Below, piece by piece: positions 1-8,166 of a stretch of DNA of 45,617 bases. Position numbers and translations under genes: made by a program. The DNA is from a virus: the IMG/VR virus record IMGVR_UViG_3300035698_009244, positions 1 to 45,617 of that record, one strand, 5' to 3'. Each line of letters begins with the position of its first letter. Position 1 is the first letter of the stretch. A model generated the notes under the pieces. It was not told where the DNA came from and ran no database searches. It saw only the letters and a program-made list of their open reading frames with translations.

Positions 1-2
1 AT

Positions 3-116
3 TATATTTTCACCCCCATACGTACAATAAAACATCTGGGGATAGTAAATAATTTATACGATCTGGCAGTTGAAGATGTGCATTCATTTTGTGGGAATGG
101 CATATTGTTGCATAAT
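3..116 (+). other. C-terminal end of an intein (splicing blocks F and G)
   Basis: Read in the terL frame, these codons contain LYDLAVEDVHSFCGNGILLH followed by Asn. This fits the intein block F/G consensus (YDLxVxxxHxFxxNGILVHN): the penultimate His (111-113) and terminal Asn (114-116) are present, and Thr (117-119) is a legal +1 nucleophile. Protein splicing would excise this segment and join the flanking terminase parts. The N-terminal splicing half, and any homing endonuclease, lie upstream of the window and cannot be assessed. It could be a full intein, a mini-intein or half of a split intein. Confidence 0.88.
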
Positions 117-824
117 ACAATGCAAATTGAAACATTGCGTAAGTATGCAATGGAACATCCTGAACTTAAGCTTGTGAATAAGATTCGTGGTGTTAATATG
201 GGCGGTAACGAGGAAGTGCGTGATCCTTGGACTGGTGAGATGAAGAAAAAACGCGTTAAGACTTTGGTAATTAATATCACAGCTGAAAAGATTGCTACTA
301 ATACCTGTATCTTTCCAATATTTGAGGATCAGAAAGATGGCATAGTTGATCAGCTGCGGAATATTCAGATCACACGTTTATCTATGAACGGTGATCCAGT
401 TTATTCTAAAGAAGATGATCATACAGCCGTGGCATGGCAAGTAGCTATCTATGCAATTATGATGAAATATTCTGACATTAACAGATTAAGTTTTCCAGAT
501 ACAATTGAAGTAATGCCCTCTATTATTTACAATGGTAGAAATCTAACACCTTTGCAAGATACTGGTTCGATGTTAATTGAACCAAGCTTGCTAAAGCATA
601 TGAGAACAGATATACTACGCGCAAAAGCAACCGGTAGAGGAAGTTTCAAGAGTCCAGTAGCTGGTCCATCAAGTATAGATTCACGTAGTAGAGATGGCTT
701 AACTAAAAAGTCATCAAATAATAGAGAGAAATTTACTAGTCCATTTAAACAGAAACGTCAAGACCATGTTGTAGGTGAAAGCTTTAAGAAAGGCGGTAGT
801 CGAAGTGGAAGTCGTGGATTCTAA
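3..824 (+). CDS. terL: Terminase large subunit, C-terminal part with intein end (5' partial)
   Basis: The frame is open to the left edge, so the gene starts outside the window; the GTG at 78 is an internal Val codon of the intein, not a start. Codons 3-116 read as an intein C-terminus (separate entry). The C-extein starts at Thr (117) and matches the nuclease half of a phage packaging ATPase: an early MQIETLRKYA stretch resembles the GxxQxExL-type segment near the second nuclease motif of TerL proteins, and KEDDHTAVAWQVAIYA resembles the late acidic DH motif that helps bind catalytic metal. The ATPase domain would lie upstream, outside the window. The last ~60 residues are Ser/Lys/Arg-rich and look disordered. 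TerL would dock on the portal and pump and cut DNA. The stop overlaps the next start (TAATG). The TerL call rests on motif resemblance plus position next to the portal gene. Confidence 0.75.
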   Translation, partial: YIFTPIRTIKHLGIVNNLYDLAVEDVHSFCGNGILLHNTMQIETLRKYAMEHPELKLVNKIRGVNMGGNEEVRDPWTGEMKKKRVKTLVINITAEKIATNTCIFPIFEDQKDGIVDQLRNIQITRLSMNGDPVYSKEDDHTAVAWQVAIYAIMMKYSDINRLSFPDTIEVMPSIIYNGRNLTPLQDTGSMLIEPSLLKHMRTDILRAKATGRGSFKSPVAGPSSIDSRSRDGLTKKSSNNREKFTSPFKQKRQDHVVGESFKKGGSRSGSRGF

Positions 825-3733
825 TGGCAAAATTTAGAAATAAACCAGATATCAGATTCAAACGTCAGCGTTCTACGACGCCGACTGGCATATCCTCTCT
901 ATTGACTGCTAAAATACAACGTAGATATACAGGCGGTCAGGATGGTGTATATTCTGATATTAAGATTCCTGCGTTTACTCCACTATTACCAGCCGATCAA
1001 GATCGTGCAGATATGGCATTCATAAGATTAGCCGGTGTACAGTCTAAGCTTAAGCAAGTAATCGGTATAGCCAAAGCTATTAACAAAGCGGATTATATTC
1101 CTGTTGAATCATCTGCTGATCTTGTTAGGAAAGCTGTGATACGACGTGATCGTGAACATTCTCCTGATGGTTCTAAAATTTATTGGGAACTGTTTGAAAG
1201 AATTATAGAGAAGTCTGTCGATAAGTTTGATTTTGTAAACTTTGAATTCCTAGATAATCTTCAGAATGAGCCTAATGCCGATACTATCGCTTGGAACGCA
1301 AATCAGATAGCAAATGATTTAAGAGGCGAGCTTGATAATATCATTACATCTGCTCAAGATGGAAAAGAGCTACCAGAATCAGTTACACAAAATCTTGGAC
1401 GACAGTCGCCAAACGATAAATGGGCATGGTTGCGTCAGTTACTTATATACGCAGCACCATTAATTTATTTATATCTTGACTATAAACTTGGTGGTCCATT
1501 TAAAGGTATGGATGACGCTAAAGTAGCCGGAGGTAAATTACCACCTGGCACTGAGATTGCTGGTATATTACTTCAGATTGTTATTGGCGTTGTTATCTAT
1601 ATGATGCTTCATTCAATATCTAAAGCTGATATGAAAAAAGTGATGAGGGATATGGGCGTTCGAGATCAGATGCGCGATAGTGGTATTAAAGAAGATCTCG
1701 ATACTTTAATTGATAACGCTAGTAGTATTCTAGATGGCGAAACCGTACTAATAGGTGGCCAACCGTATAATCTAAACAACATACCATTTGGTGTAAGCTT
1801 GGAATTCCTAAGAAATGCTGTCCTATATCTAGGACGTGCTGATTGGGATATTTTGAGAGATTATACAGTAAACTTTCTAGTTAATCATCTTGCTGAAGAT
1901 GAGTATTATCCATGGCACATGTATCTCGATTCAAAGATAGGAGATAAACAAATTGGGAAGGTAATGGAAACAGCTCCCACATATTCGCCCTTATTCCTAG
2001 CACATGCTCGTTCTAATAATGTTACAATTGAAGAAGGCGGTAGTGTATCAACATCTGATGAGAATTCATTACTTCCAGGACAAAGTTCTGCTGCTTCAGC
2101 CTATGAACGTAGCCGTCGTACAGCAGCAACCTATGAAACTGTTTACTCTAATCCAACTCCTAAACCAAATGAAGTTCCTGTTGATGATAATCTTACAACT
2201 CGTGGTCAAACATGGCAAGATGTTAAAGATACTGTAGCTGATGGTATTTCATCCAGCACAGATAATACGATGTCTGATTTTGATTTCTGGAAGACTATGA
2301 CATTAGATGAAGGAGATTATGGCTACACAGATTGGATGGGTAGACAAATCAGATATGAAGCGAACACGCCCTCTACATATACTGATCCACAAACAGGTGT
2401 CACCAGTCAAGTTGTTTTGAATCAGCAACAAGCTGATCAAATGAATGCTCAAGCTGAAACAGAACTTCAAGATAGATATCAAAAAGAACAATCAGGGGAA
2501 TCAAGCAGTTCAGCTTGGTCCTGGTCTCCAAATGGTACTGGTCGTGCAGGTCAGCAAGCTAAAGATTGGATTCAAGATAAAGCAGATAATATTAAGCTTG
2601 ATGTTAAGAAAGAGAGCTGGCTGAATGAGGTGGCTTGGGTGTGGAATAATGTTGTTGAAGCGCTAGTCGCTAATCTAGTCTGGAAAGATTGGTACAAAGA
2701 ATTCATCTGTTGCTTTGTAAGAGCAGCTGTCTATTTCAATCCAACAATGTTAGCATGGCTGAAAGAGCTACTCAAATGGGCGTCTATCAGTATAACTATT
2801 GATGTTGGCGGAATGCTTAAGAAACTATATGGTAAATACTGGACTGGCTTGATGGAAGAGTTCAAGGTCAATTTACACGCTCTCCTAGATTCAAGATGGC
2901 AGAAGTTTATCAATACAAGTATTCGTCCATGGACCGAGAATAGTCTTCAAGATGAATTCAACCAATATTGCTTTTTATGGAAGATGATGATAGAGACATT
3001 AATGGGTGCTTTAGCACAATTTAAAGCGAAGCTTGATGTAACTCTTGATGATTTATTCGGGCGTCTAAATCTTACTACAGATCTCTTTAATTATAAGATT
3101 AAAGTCTCACTTGGTATTAAACAACTCGATATGTTTGCAAAACTTCTTGACATGATAGTCAATTTTGTAGAACAATGTGGGGTAGCGGATACTGAGGCAG
3201 GTCTCTCTGACTTGGAACGTTATTTACGTGAAAAAGGTTTGGAGAGATTTACTGGTGAGAATCCTACATTGGCTGATATTACTGGTCAAACTCCTGTGGC
3301 AGAACGTCCTGACACAGAGTCTACTACGCGGGTGGGTATCTCTGATCAGCTCCCCACCTTGCTCAATATTCCGGATGAAATTAAGACGGATGATCTCAAA
3401 ACTGTACCAGTTTCTTCGCTTCCTAAAGCCGAAAGACCACATAATGTTATAACTGCCTATGGACATGAAGTGAATCTTCCGGTACAGTACAAGCAGGCTA
3501 CCTCCACCAACTCATGGTGGTTCGGGGAAGCAATAGAGTATGACTACAGTCTAATCGTCATGCCAGTATCAGCTTCCTTAGAGGGCTTGCAAAAGAATGA
3601 AGAATTTGCAACAGAACAGCAGCGTAGATGTAGAAATGATTTGACACCTGAGCAAATTATGGGAATGATTAGAGGATTCCCACGGGATGTCACGAATTCT
3701 CGTATCTATGCACAATTCGCAGAGGAAGATTAG
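824..3733 (+). CDS. Large virion-region protein of unknown function with membrane-like segments
   Basis: A 969-aa protein between terminase and portal that I do not recognise. Two hydrophobic stretches near residues 206-219 and 246-265 could be transmembrane or buried helices, separated by a short Gly/Pro-containing loop. A further hydrophobic patch lies around residues 627-660. The middle (about 400-570) is rich in Ser, Thr, Gln and Asn with low-complexity features and may be a flexible linker. The start ATG overlaps the terL stop (TAATG), and the stop sits two bases before the portal GTG, so it is probably co-translated with packaging genes. Its N-terminus (PLLPADQDRADMAFIRL, then IGIAKAINKADYIPVES) faintly recalls the first residues of the giant hub protein (RPIIALAKALPFIPIRSEE), which would suggest a structural rather than enzymatic role. 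Possibilities include an internal head protein, an ejected membrane-interacting protein or a portal-associated factor; none is shown. Confidence 0.6.
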   Translation: MAKFRNKPDIRFKRQRSTTPTGISSLLTAKIQRRYTGGQDGVYSDIKIPAFTPLLPADQDRADMAFIRLAGVQSKLKQVIGIAKAINKADYIPVESSADLVRKAVIRRDREHSPDGSKIYWELFERIIEKSVDKFDFVNFEFLDNLQNEPNADTIAWNANQIANDLRGELDNIITSAQDGKELPESVTQNLGRQSPNDKWAWLRQLLIYAAPLIYLYLDYKLGGPFKGMDDAKVAGGKLPPGTEIAGILLQIVIGVVIYMMLHSISKADMKKVMRDMGVRDQMRDSGIKEDLDTLIDNASSILDGETVLIGGQPYNLNNIPFGVSLEFLRNAVLYLGRADWDILRDYTVNFLVNHLAEDEYYPWHMYLDSKIGDKQIGKVMETAPTYSPLFLAHARSNNVTIEEGGSVSTSDENSLLPGQSSAASAYERSRRTAATYETVYSNPTPKPNEVPVDDNLTTRGQTWQDVKDTVADGISSSTDNTMSDFDFWKTMTLDEGDYGYTDWMGRQIRYEANTPSTYTDPQTGVTSQVVLNQQQADQMNAQAETELQDRYQKEQSGESSSSAWSWSPNGTGRAGQQAKDWIQDKADNIKLDVKKESWLNEVAWVWNNVVEALVANLVWKDWYKEFICCFVRAAVYFNPTMLAWLKELLKWASISITIDVGGMLKKLYGKYWTGLMEEFKVNLHALLDSRWQKFINTSIRPWTENSLQDEFNQYCFLWKMMIETLMGALAQFKAKLDVTLDDLFGRLNLTTDLFNYKIKVSLGIKQLDMFAKLLDMIVNFVEQCGVADTEAGLSDLERYLREKGLERFTGENPTLADITGQTPVAERPDTESTTRVGISDQLPTLLNIPDEIKTDDLKTVPVSSLPKAERPHNVITAYGHEVNLPVQYKQATSTNSWWFGEAIEYDYSLIVMPVSASLEGLQKNEEFATEQQRRCRNDLTPEQIMGMIRGFPRDVTNSRIYAQFAEED

Positions 3734-3734
3734 A

Positions 3735-5744
3735 GTGGCAAAGATAAAACGTTTACCACCTCCTCCACAACAGATTCCTGCTGTCGATAAGGTTAGCCCT
3801 GTTGCGTTAGTACCACGAGAATCTAAGATTGCTATTTCAAATGAGTTAATTGAACGTAGAAATATTCTTCCAAACATCGTTACTTTTGCCCCAAAACTTC
3901 CTCATTATCTTGAACGCTCAAGATCTCAATTTGAGGAAATGCCATATAACTTAGCTGAAATTACTAGAGCTGAAGATACAGAAATGTATGTATCTAAAGC
4001 TTTCCAAGAGCACACACAATTAATCTTACGTGAAGGATTTAGTTTCAAAAGCCAGGATGAGCAGATGCAAAGGCATCTAATTCTGCGTTTGAAAGAAATT
4101 GAAATTCTTTCAGGTATCTCTATCAAGCGTGTAATGCGGCAGATAACGATAGATTTAGTAAAATTCTGTAATGCTTATATTGTGTATTCTCGCGTTCCTG
4201 CTCCAAACAGTGGTAAAAGATATCGTAAGAACAACATAGAGCTTAGTCCTATTGTTGGCCTCTTCGTACCGGATCCTACTACTGTTGAGGTTCTTAGAGA
4301 TCAACGCGGACGGCCACGTTTATATCGCCAAAGAATTGAAGAAACAAATGCCATCAGGTACTGGGAACCCAGTGATGTCATGCATCTCACATATAATCAT
4401 AGAACTGGTACACCATATGGCACTCCATGGGTTATCCCAACTCTTGATGATGTAAGACTACTCAGACGCTTCGAAGAACATGCGGATATCCTTGGCGGAC
4501 ACTTCTCTCAACCATTCATTATCTGGAAAATCGGTACTGATAAGATGCCTATGATGGTGAACCCAGATACTGGAGAATCTGAAATTGATAAAGTTAAATA
4601 TGAGCTTGAGCGCTTAGCTAAGGAAGGTATTGCTATTGTAAGCCATCGGCATAATCCGGAAACAATGAAGACTGGGGATAGTGGTATCGATCTCGTACCT
4701 TATATGGAATATCTAAAACAGCGTGTACTTACAGGCGTAGGCTTAAACTCTATTAATACGGGAGATGGCAGTACAGCTAATAGAGCTACAGCAACTCAGC
4801 TTATGCAGGTAGGCATTAATAGATGTAAGGATATTCAAGAAGTAATAGCAGATATATTTAATAATGCGCTAATCTTTGAGCTAATGCTAGATAGCGGCAG
4901 AAAGTATTCACTTGATAGCCAGGGCTATTTAGAGTTTTCTGAAATTGATATAGAAGCTCAGCGTGCAAGAGAAACGCATGTTTTGGCTATGTTCCAGGGT
5001 GGATTAATGACGCATCCTGAATCTCGTCTTGAAATGAATCGGAATCCATTTACATCATCTGAAGAATCTGAAGATATCATTTCTTGGACAGCACGTAAAG
5101 ATCGTGTCACACTGGAATTAGAGAAAGAATTATCACTAGATCCACAAATAGAAGCTCAAGCACAGATAGCTAAAACAAAGGCTATAGCTAAGCCAACTAG
5201 TGGTAATGGTAGTGCTAAAGCAACTACTAATCGTAGCCAGCCTACTAATCAGCATGGGACTAAGGCGACAAAGACAAAAGTTAAAAAGAATGATACTTTT
5301 GATCAGCTTAATTTAGAGCATGATTTGCTTGCTAGTACCTTGCTCCATAACTGGGATAATGCAGATCGTGAGACTAAGATAAATAAATCCTTACAAGTTT
5401 ATCTTGACAAGGTGCATCAAATAGCTGATGATTTTATAAGAAGCTCGGTACGAGATGCTTGTATACGAAATTATCGAATTCAGCCTGATAACGATCAAAT
5501 GAAGATAATTTCTAGTACAACAGTTAAAAGATTCTTAAATGGTAACTTGACAAAATTGACAGAATCTGTTACGTTACCAGAAGCTTATGAACACAAAGAT
5601 GAATTATTGAGGACAATTAAGAGGCTAGGTAGAGAAGTGAGTAGTTCTTTCGTCCAATTAAGCGATCAATTAGAAGAAGAACTAGTTCAATTTACATCAC
5701 CAGATGGGAATGGTATAGATGAGAACAGCTCTCCAATCAATTGA
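3735..5744 (+). CDS. Portal protein
   Basis: About 670 aa. The portal forms the dodecameric ring at one capsid vertex, through which DNA enters and leaves. Recognisable portal features are a central region with VPDPTTVEVLRD, a WEPSDVMHLTYNHRTGTPYG segment followed by a P-LDDVRLLRRFEEHAD helix (the typical G-PYG-P ... LR-xE- pattern), and a later helical stem/crown region. The C-terminal ~150 residues are a Lys/Thr-rich linker followed by a helical domain. I chose GTG 3735 as start: it has a purine-rich AGAGGAAG 6 bases upstream and follows directly after the stop of the previous gene. The alternative ATG 3687 lies inside the previous gene and would add 16 residues. The 3' end overlaps the next gene by 26 bases. 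Gene order (terL, portal, protease, capsid) supports the call strongly. Confidence 0.85.
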   Translation: MAKIKRLPPPPQQIPAVDKVSPVALVPRESKIAISNELIERRNILPNIVTFAPKLPHYLERSRSQFEEMPYNLAEITRAEDTEMYVSKAFQEHTQLILREGFSFKSQDEQMQRHLILRLKEIEILSGISIKRVMRQITIDLVKFCNAYIVYSRVPAPNSGKRYRKNNIELSPIVGLFVPDPTTVEVLRDQRGRPRLYRQRIEETNAIRYWEPSDVMHLTYNHRTGTPYGTPWVIPTLDDVRLLRRFEEHADILGGHFSQPFIIWKIGTDKMPMMVNPDTGESEIDKVKYELERLAKEGIAIVSHRHNPETMKTGDSGIDLVPYMEYLKQRVLTGVGLNSINTGDGSTANRATATQLMQVGINRCKDIQEVIADIFNNALIFELMLDSGRKYSLDSQGYLEFSEIDIEAQRARETHVLAMFQGGLMTHPESRLEMNRNPFTSSEESEDIISWTARKDRVTLELEKELSLDPQIEAQAQIAKTKAIAKPTSGNGSAKATTNRSQPTNQHGTKATKTKVKKNDTFDQLNLEHDLLASTLLHNWDNADRETKINKSLQVYLDKVHQIADDFIRSSVRDACIRNYRIQPDNDQMKIISSTTVKRFLNGNLTKLTESVTLPEAYEHKDELLRTIKRLGREVSSSFVQLSDQLEEELVQFTSPDGNGIDENSSPIN

Positions 5745-7302
5745 TCTTTATCGATTCGATTCTGACGGAATCGATGTCAAAAAGATTGATATGTTCATGG
5801 ATCGCCATGATAAGATGCTTAAAGCTCAGAGCAAGCCCAAAGAACAACATATTCCGATTCTCAGAACTACAGTAGATGCTACTCGCTCAGGTAGCATTGT
5901 TAATCGGAGATGTTATGTTGGATCAAGTGTTAATAAAGCTATCCCTACATGGACAAAACCATACGCTAAACCAGTTCTTGTCCATCATAGACAAGGTGAT
6001 ACTTTTGTACCAGCGGGTGATCCGATAGGTCGTGTTAGCTACGCAAAATTTAATCCATTCTCAGGTATAGATCTTAATGAAGATTTTGTAACAGCAACTA
6101 AAGGTGGTCAGGGTTCTGGTCAGGTTATATTGAAACTTGACGTTACAAATGAAGATGCCCAACAGAAGATTATCAAAAAAGAATATCTTACAGTATCCAC
6201 AAGCCAAAATGTCTCAGGTGCAATTTGTAGTATTTGCGGTCGGAGTTCAGTAGAATGTGAAGATCATTATCCTGGAAGAGTCTACCCGCTAGAGAAAACA
6301 TCTCCTATCTACAAATTCGCCGCCAAGACAGAAAGTGATGCTGGAGATAAAGAGCCGATAATTTACTGGGAATGTTTCGATATCTGGAACGGAGATATGA
6401 ACTATGTGGAAGTTAGCTACGTAAATGTTGCGGCTCAGCAATATGCAGGTACGCTATCTTATGAGTTTGTGAAAGCACGAGATAGTGCAAATAATGACGA
6501 ATGTGTCTATTGCGACATCTATGATGGTTCTTGTGACCATCCCGGTGTTGTATCAATCTGTTATACTGACGGTCTTCAAACCGTAGAACTCTTCGCCGAT
6601 GAAATCATGAATCAAATGCCATCTGGATTAATCGTCAACGCGCCAAGATTAATTTTTCCAGATAATATAAGAAGTATTAATACACGCGATGAGACACTGC
6701 AAAGTGTCGAAGGAATCGCAACAAAGAATGAAGAAGAAGTTACTAGATCCCCCAAGAATGAGGACATAACAGTGAACAACGAAGAACTGCAAGCAAAGGT
6801 CACTGAACTCACTAAAGCTAGCGATGCCCATAAAGCAGAGTTAGATAAAGTGACACAGGAACGTGACGGGCTAAAGCAGAAGGTCGAGTCGCTCACTGAG
6901 TCCAATGCGAGCTTAAATACTAAGCTAGCTGATTCTTGCGCGAACACTCTCTATACCATGCGTCAAGTTGTCGGTCTTATTCCTGTTGATCAGGAAGAAG
7001 ACAGTATCAAGACAGTCATGGAGAAGTTAACATCTCGTTCGCCTGAATCACTCAGTGATGCAATCGAGGATCTGCGTCCAGGTTTTGAGAAAGCTGTTGA
7101 AGGCTTTCTGAAACCAGACGAGCCCGCCGCGGAGGGTGAAAGCGACGAAGGTGAGACTCAAGATCCACTAGCAGTTTCGCAAGCTGTCGTAGAAGCAGCT
7201 GGTACAGTAGCGGATACTACCGCTGCTCATCCAGAAGCACAAACTACTTCACTAGTGAAACCAACGGTAGCGGAGATTATGGGTTTCCGTCGCAAGGACT
7301 AA
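5719..7302 (+). CDS. Prohead protease fused to scaffold-like coiled coil, with Cys/His clusters
   Basis: A 527-aa protein between portal and capsid genes, where the head maturation protease and scaffold normally sit. The N-terminal ~200 residues contain KPVLVHHRQGD (His89/His90) and EYLTVSTSQ (Ser160), reminiscent of the His and Ser motifs of herpesvirus/HK97-type prohead proteases; which residues are catalytic is inference. Right after Ser160 is a CSIC-(6)-CEDHYPG cluster (Cys170, Cys173, Cys180, His183), and a second CVYC-(6)-CDHPG cluster (Cys262, Cys265, Cys272, His274), both looking like small metal-binding knuckles. Residues ~353-408 form a heptad-rich coiled coil, followed by an acidic, Ala/Glu-rich tail typical of scaffolds. 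The protein would assemble inside the prohead and be degraded on maturation. The start ATG 5719 lies inside the portal gene with GGGAATGG upstream; ATG 5791 is a later alternative. Confidence 0.7.
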   Translation: MRTALQSIDLYRFDSDGIDVKKIDMFMDRHDKMLKAQSKPKEQHIPILRTTVDATRSGSIVNRRCYVGSSVNKAIPTWTKPYAKPVLVHHRQGDTFVPAGDPIGRVSYAKFNPFSGIDLNEDFVTATKGGQGSGQVILKLDVTNEDAQQKIIKKEYLTVSTSQNVSGAICSICGRSSVECEDHYPGRVYPLEKTSPIYKFAAKTESDAGDKEPIIYWECFDIWNGDMNYVEVSYVNVAAQQYAGTLSYEFVKARDSANNDECVYCDIYDGSCDHPGVVSICYTDGLQTVELFADEIMNQMPSGLIVNAPRLIFPDNIRSINTRDETLQSVEGIATKNEEEVTRSPKNEDITVNNEELQAKVTELTKASDAHKAELDKVTQERDGLKQKVESLTESNASLNTKLADSCANTLYTMRQVVGLIPVDQEEDSIKTVMEKLTSRSPESLSDAIEDLRPGFEKAVEGFLKPDEPAAEGESDEGETQDPLAVSQAVVEAAGTVADTTAAHPEAQTTSLVKPTVAEIMGFRRKD

Positions 7303-7337
7303 CCCATTCGTAGGCAACTTTAATTCGGAGAAACGAA

Positions 7338-8126
7338 ATGCCAACCCCAAAGATTCCATACGGCTTTGAACGCCAGTCAAAAGACATTCAGGAATTATCG
7401 AAGGGTGTAAGCCCAACGATAAATATCCGGATGGCTCCATGGCTGCCGATCGTCGAACATAATCGGCGCTCGGAATTTGACATTGCCATTAAAGCGGGGT
7501 CTATCGTCGCTATTGAATATTTCCCAACTGCATTGGGGAGTATTGCAGCTGGAGCATACTATGTTCCTGCGAATGGTGGAACCGCTGGCACAATGGCATA
7601 TGCAGCAGCAGACGTTGGTCTGACGCTGAATAAGAATACCGGTGCGGTCGTGACGACCGGTGAGATCGGCGATACCGCCGCTCTGCCAGCCAACAAACCT
7701 GTTGGCTATAACTTCTTTGACTTTTATCACGACCAAGAGCAGATGTACAATAACATGCAGATTCAGACTCAGGAGAAGGGCGTAGTACGTCAGTATTTCA
7801 TCGAATTGCCGGTGAAGTATGCGTATCAGCTCGGTGATCCTGGCGATCTCGTGGTCGCAGATTACACTGTCCAAGGTGCATGGCGAGTTCTTGATCCAGT
7901 TGTATACGCAGCTGCAGCAAAAACTGCGTATGATGCAATGGAACAGCATATCGGTCGTCTCTGGTCGGTTGAGCCAGTTACTGACATTGATAACCTTTCT
8001 ATGGAAGTTCCAATGCCAGGACTCAGCCTTACAGGTCGTGATTCGGATGGTATCCCGCCCCACCTGCGCAACGCTGTTGATCAGAGTGGAACATCGTGGC
8101 GGGCAAAGCTGATGATCAACGCTTAA
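7338..8126 (+). CDS. Probable capsid decoration / head-stabilising protein
   Basis: A 262-aa soluble protein directly upstream of the major capsid gene. It is rich in Ala, Gly, Val and short beta-like segments (FDIAIKAGSIVAIEYFP, then GAYYVPANGG) with no signal peptide or membrane segment. Gene order protease - small abundant protein - capsid protein is typical of head decoration or cement proteins (lambda D-type position), and its GC-rich, C-ending codon use matches the highly expressed capsid gene rather than its AT-rich neighbours. The start ATG 7338 has TTCGGAG 7-8 bases upstream. Role is inferred from position and codon use; I do not recognise a family motif. A minor capsid or vertex protein is an alternative. 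Confidence 0.5.
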   Translation: MPTPKIPYGFERQSKDIQELSKGVSPTINIRMAPWLPIVEHNRRSEFDIAIKAGSIVAIEYFPTALGSIAAGAYYVPANGGTAGTMAYAAADVGLTLNKNTGAVVTTGEIGDTAALPANKPVGYNFFDFYHDQEQMYNNMQIQTQEKGVVRQYFIELPVKYAYQLGDPGDLVVADYTVQGAWRVLDPVVYAAAAKTAYDAMEQHIGRLWSVEPVTDIDNLSMEVPMPGLSLTGRDSDGIPPHLRNAVDQSGTSWRAKLMINA

Positions 8127-8153
8127 TGGTGATAACCACACAAAACAAACTTC

Positions 8154-8161
8154 AAGGAGAG
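8154..8161 (+). promoter_or_regulatory. Strong Shine-Dalgarno site of the major capsid gene
   Basis: AAGGAGAG ends five bases before the capsid ATG at 8167. It is a near-ideal match to the 16S rRNA tail and fixes the start codon. Confidence 0.8.
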
Positions 8162-8166
8162 CTTCA

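Noticed and set aside
78-80. GTG as start codon of the first gene
   Set aside because: The frame is open to the left edge and the codons before and after it form an intein motif; GTG is an internal Val.
3687-3689. ATG 3687 as the portal start
   Set aside because: It lies within the previous gene; GTG 3735 has a good ribosome binding site and directly follows the stop.
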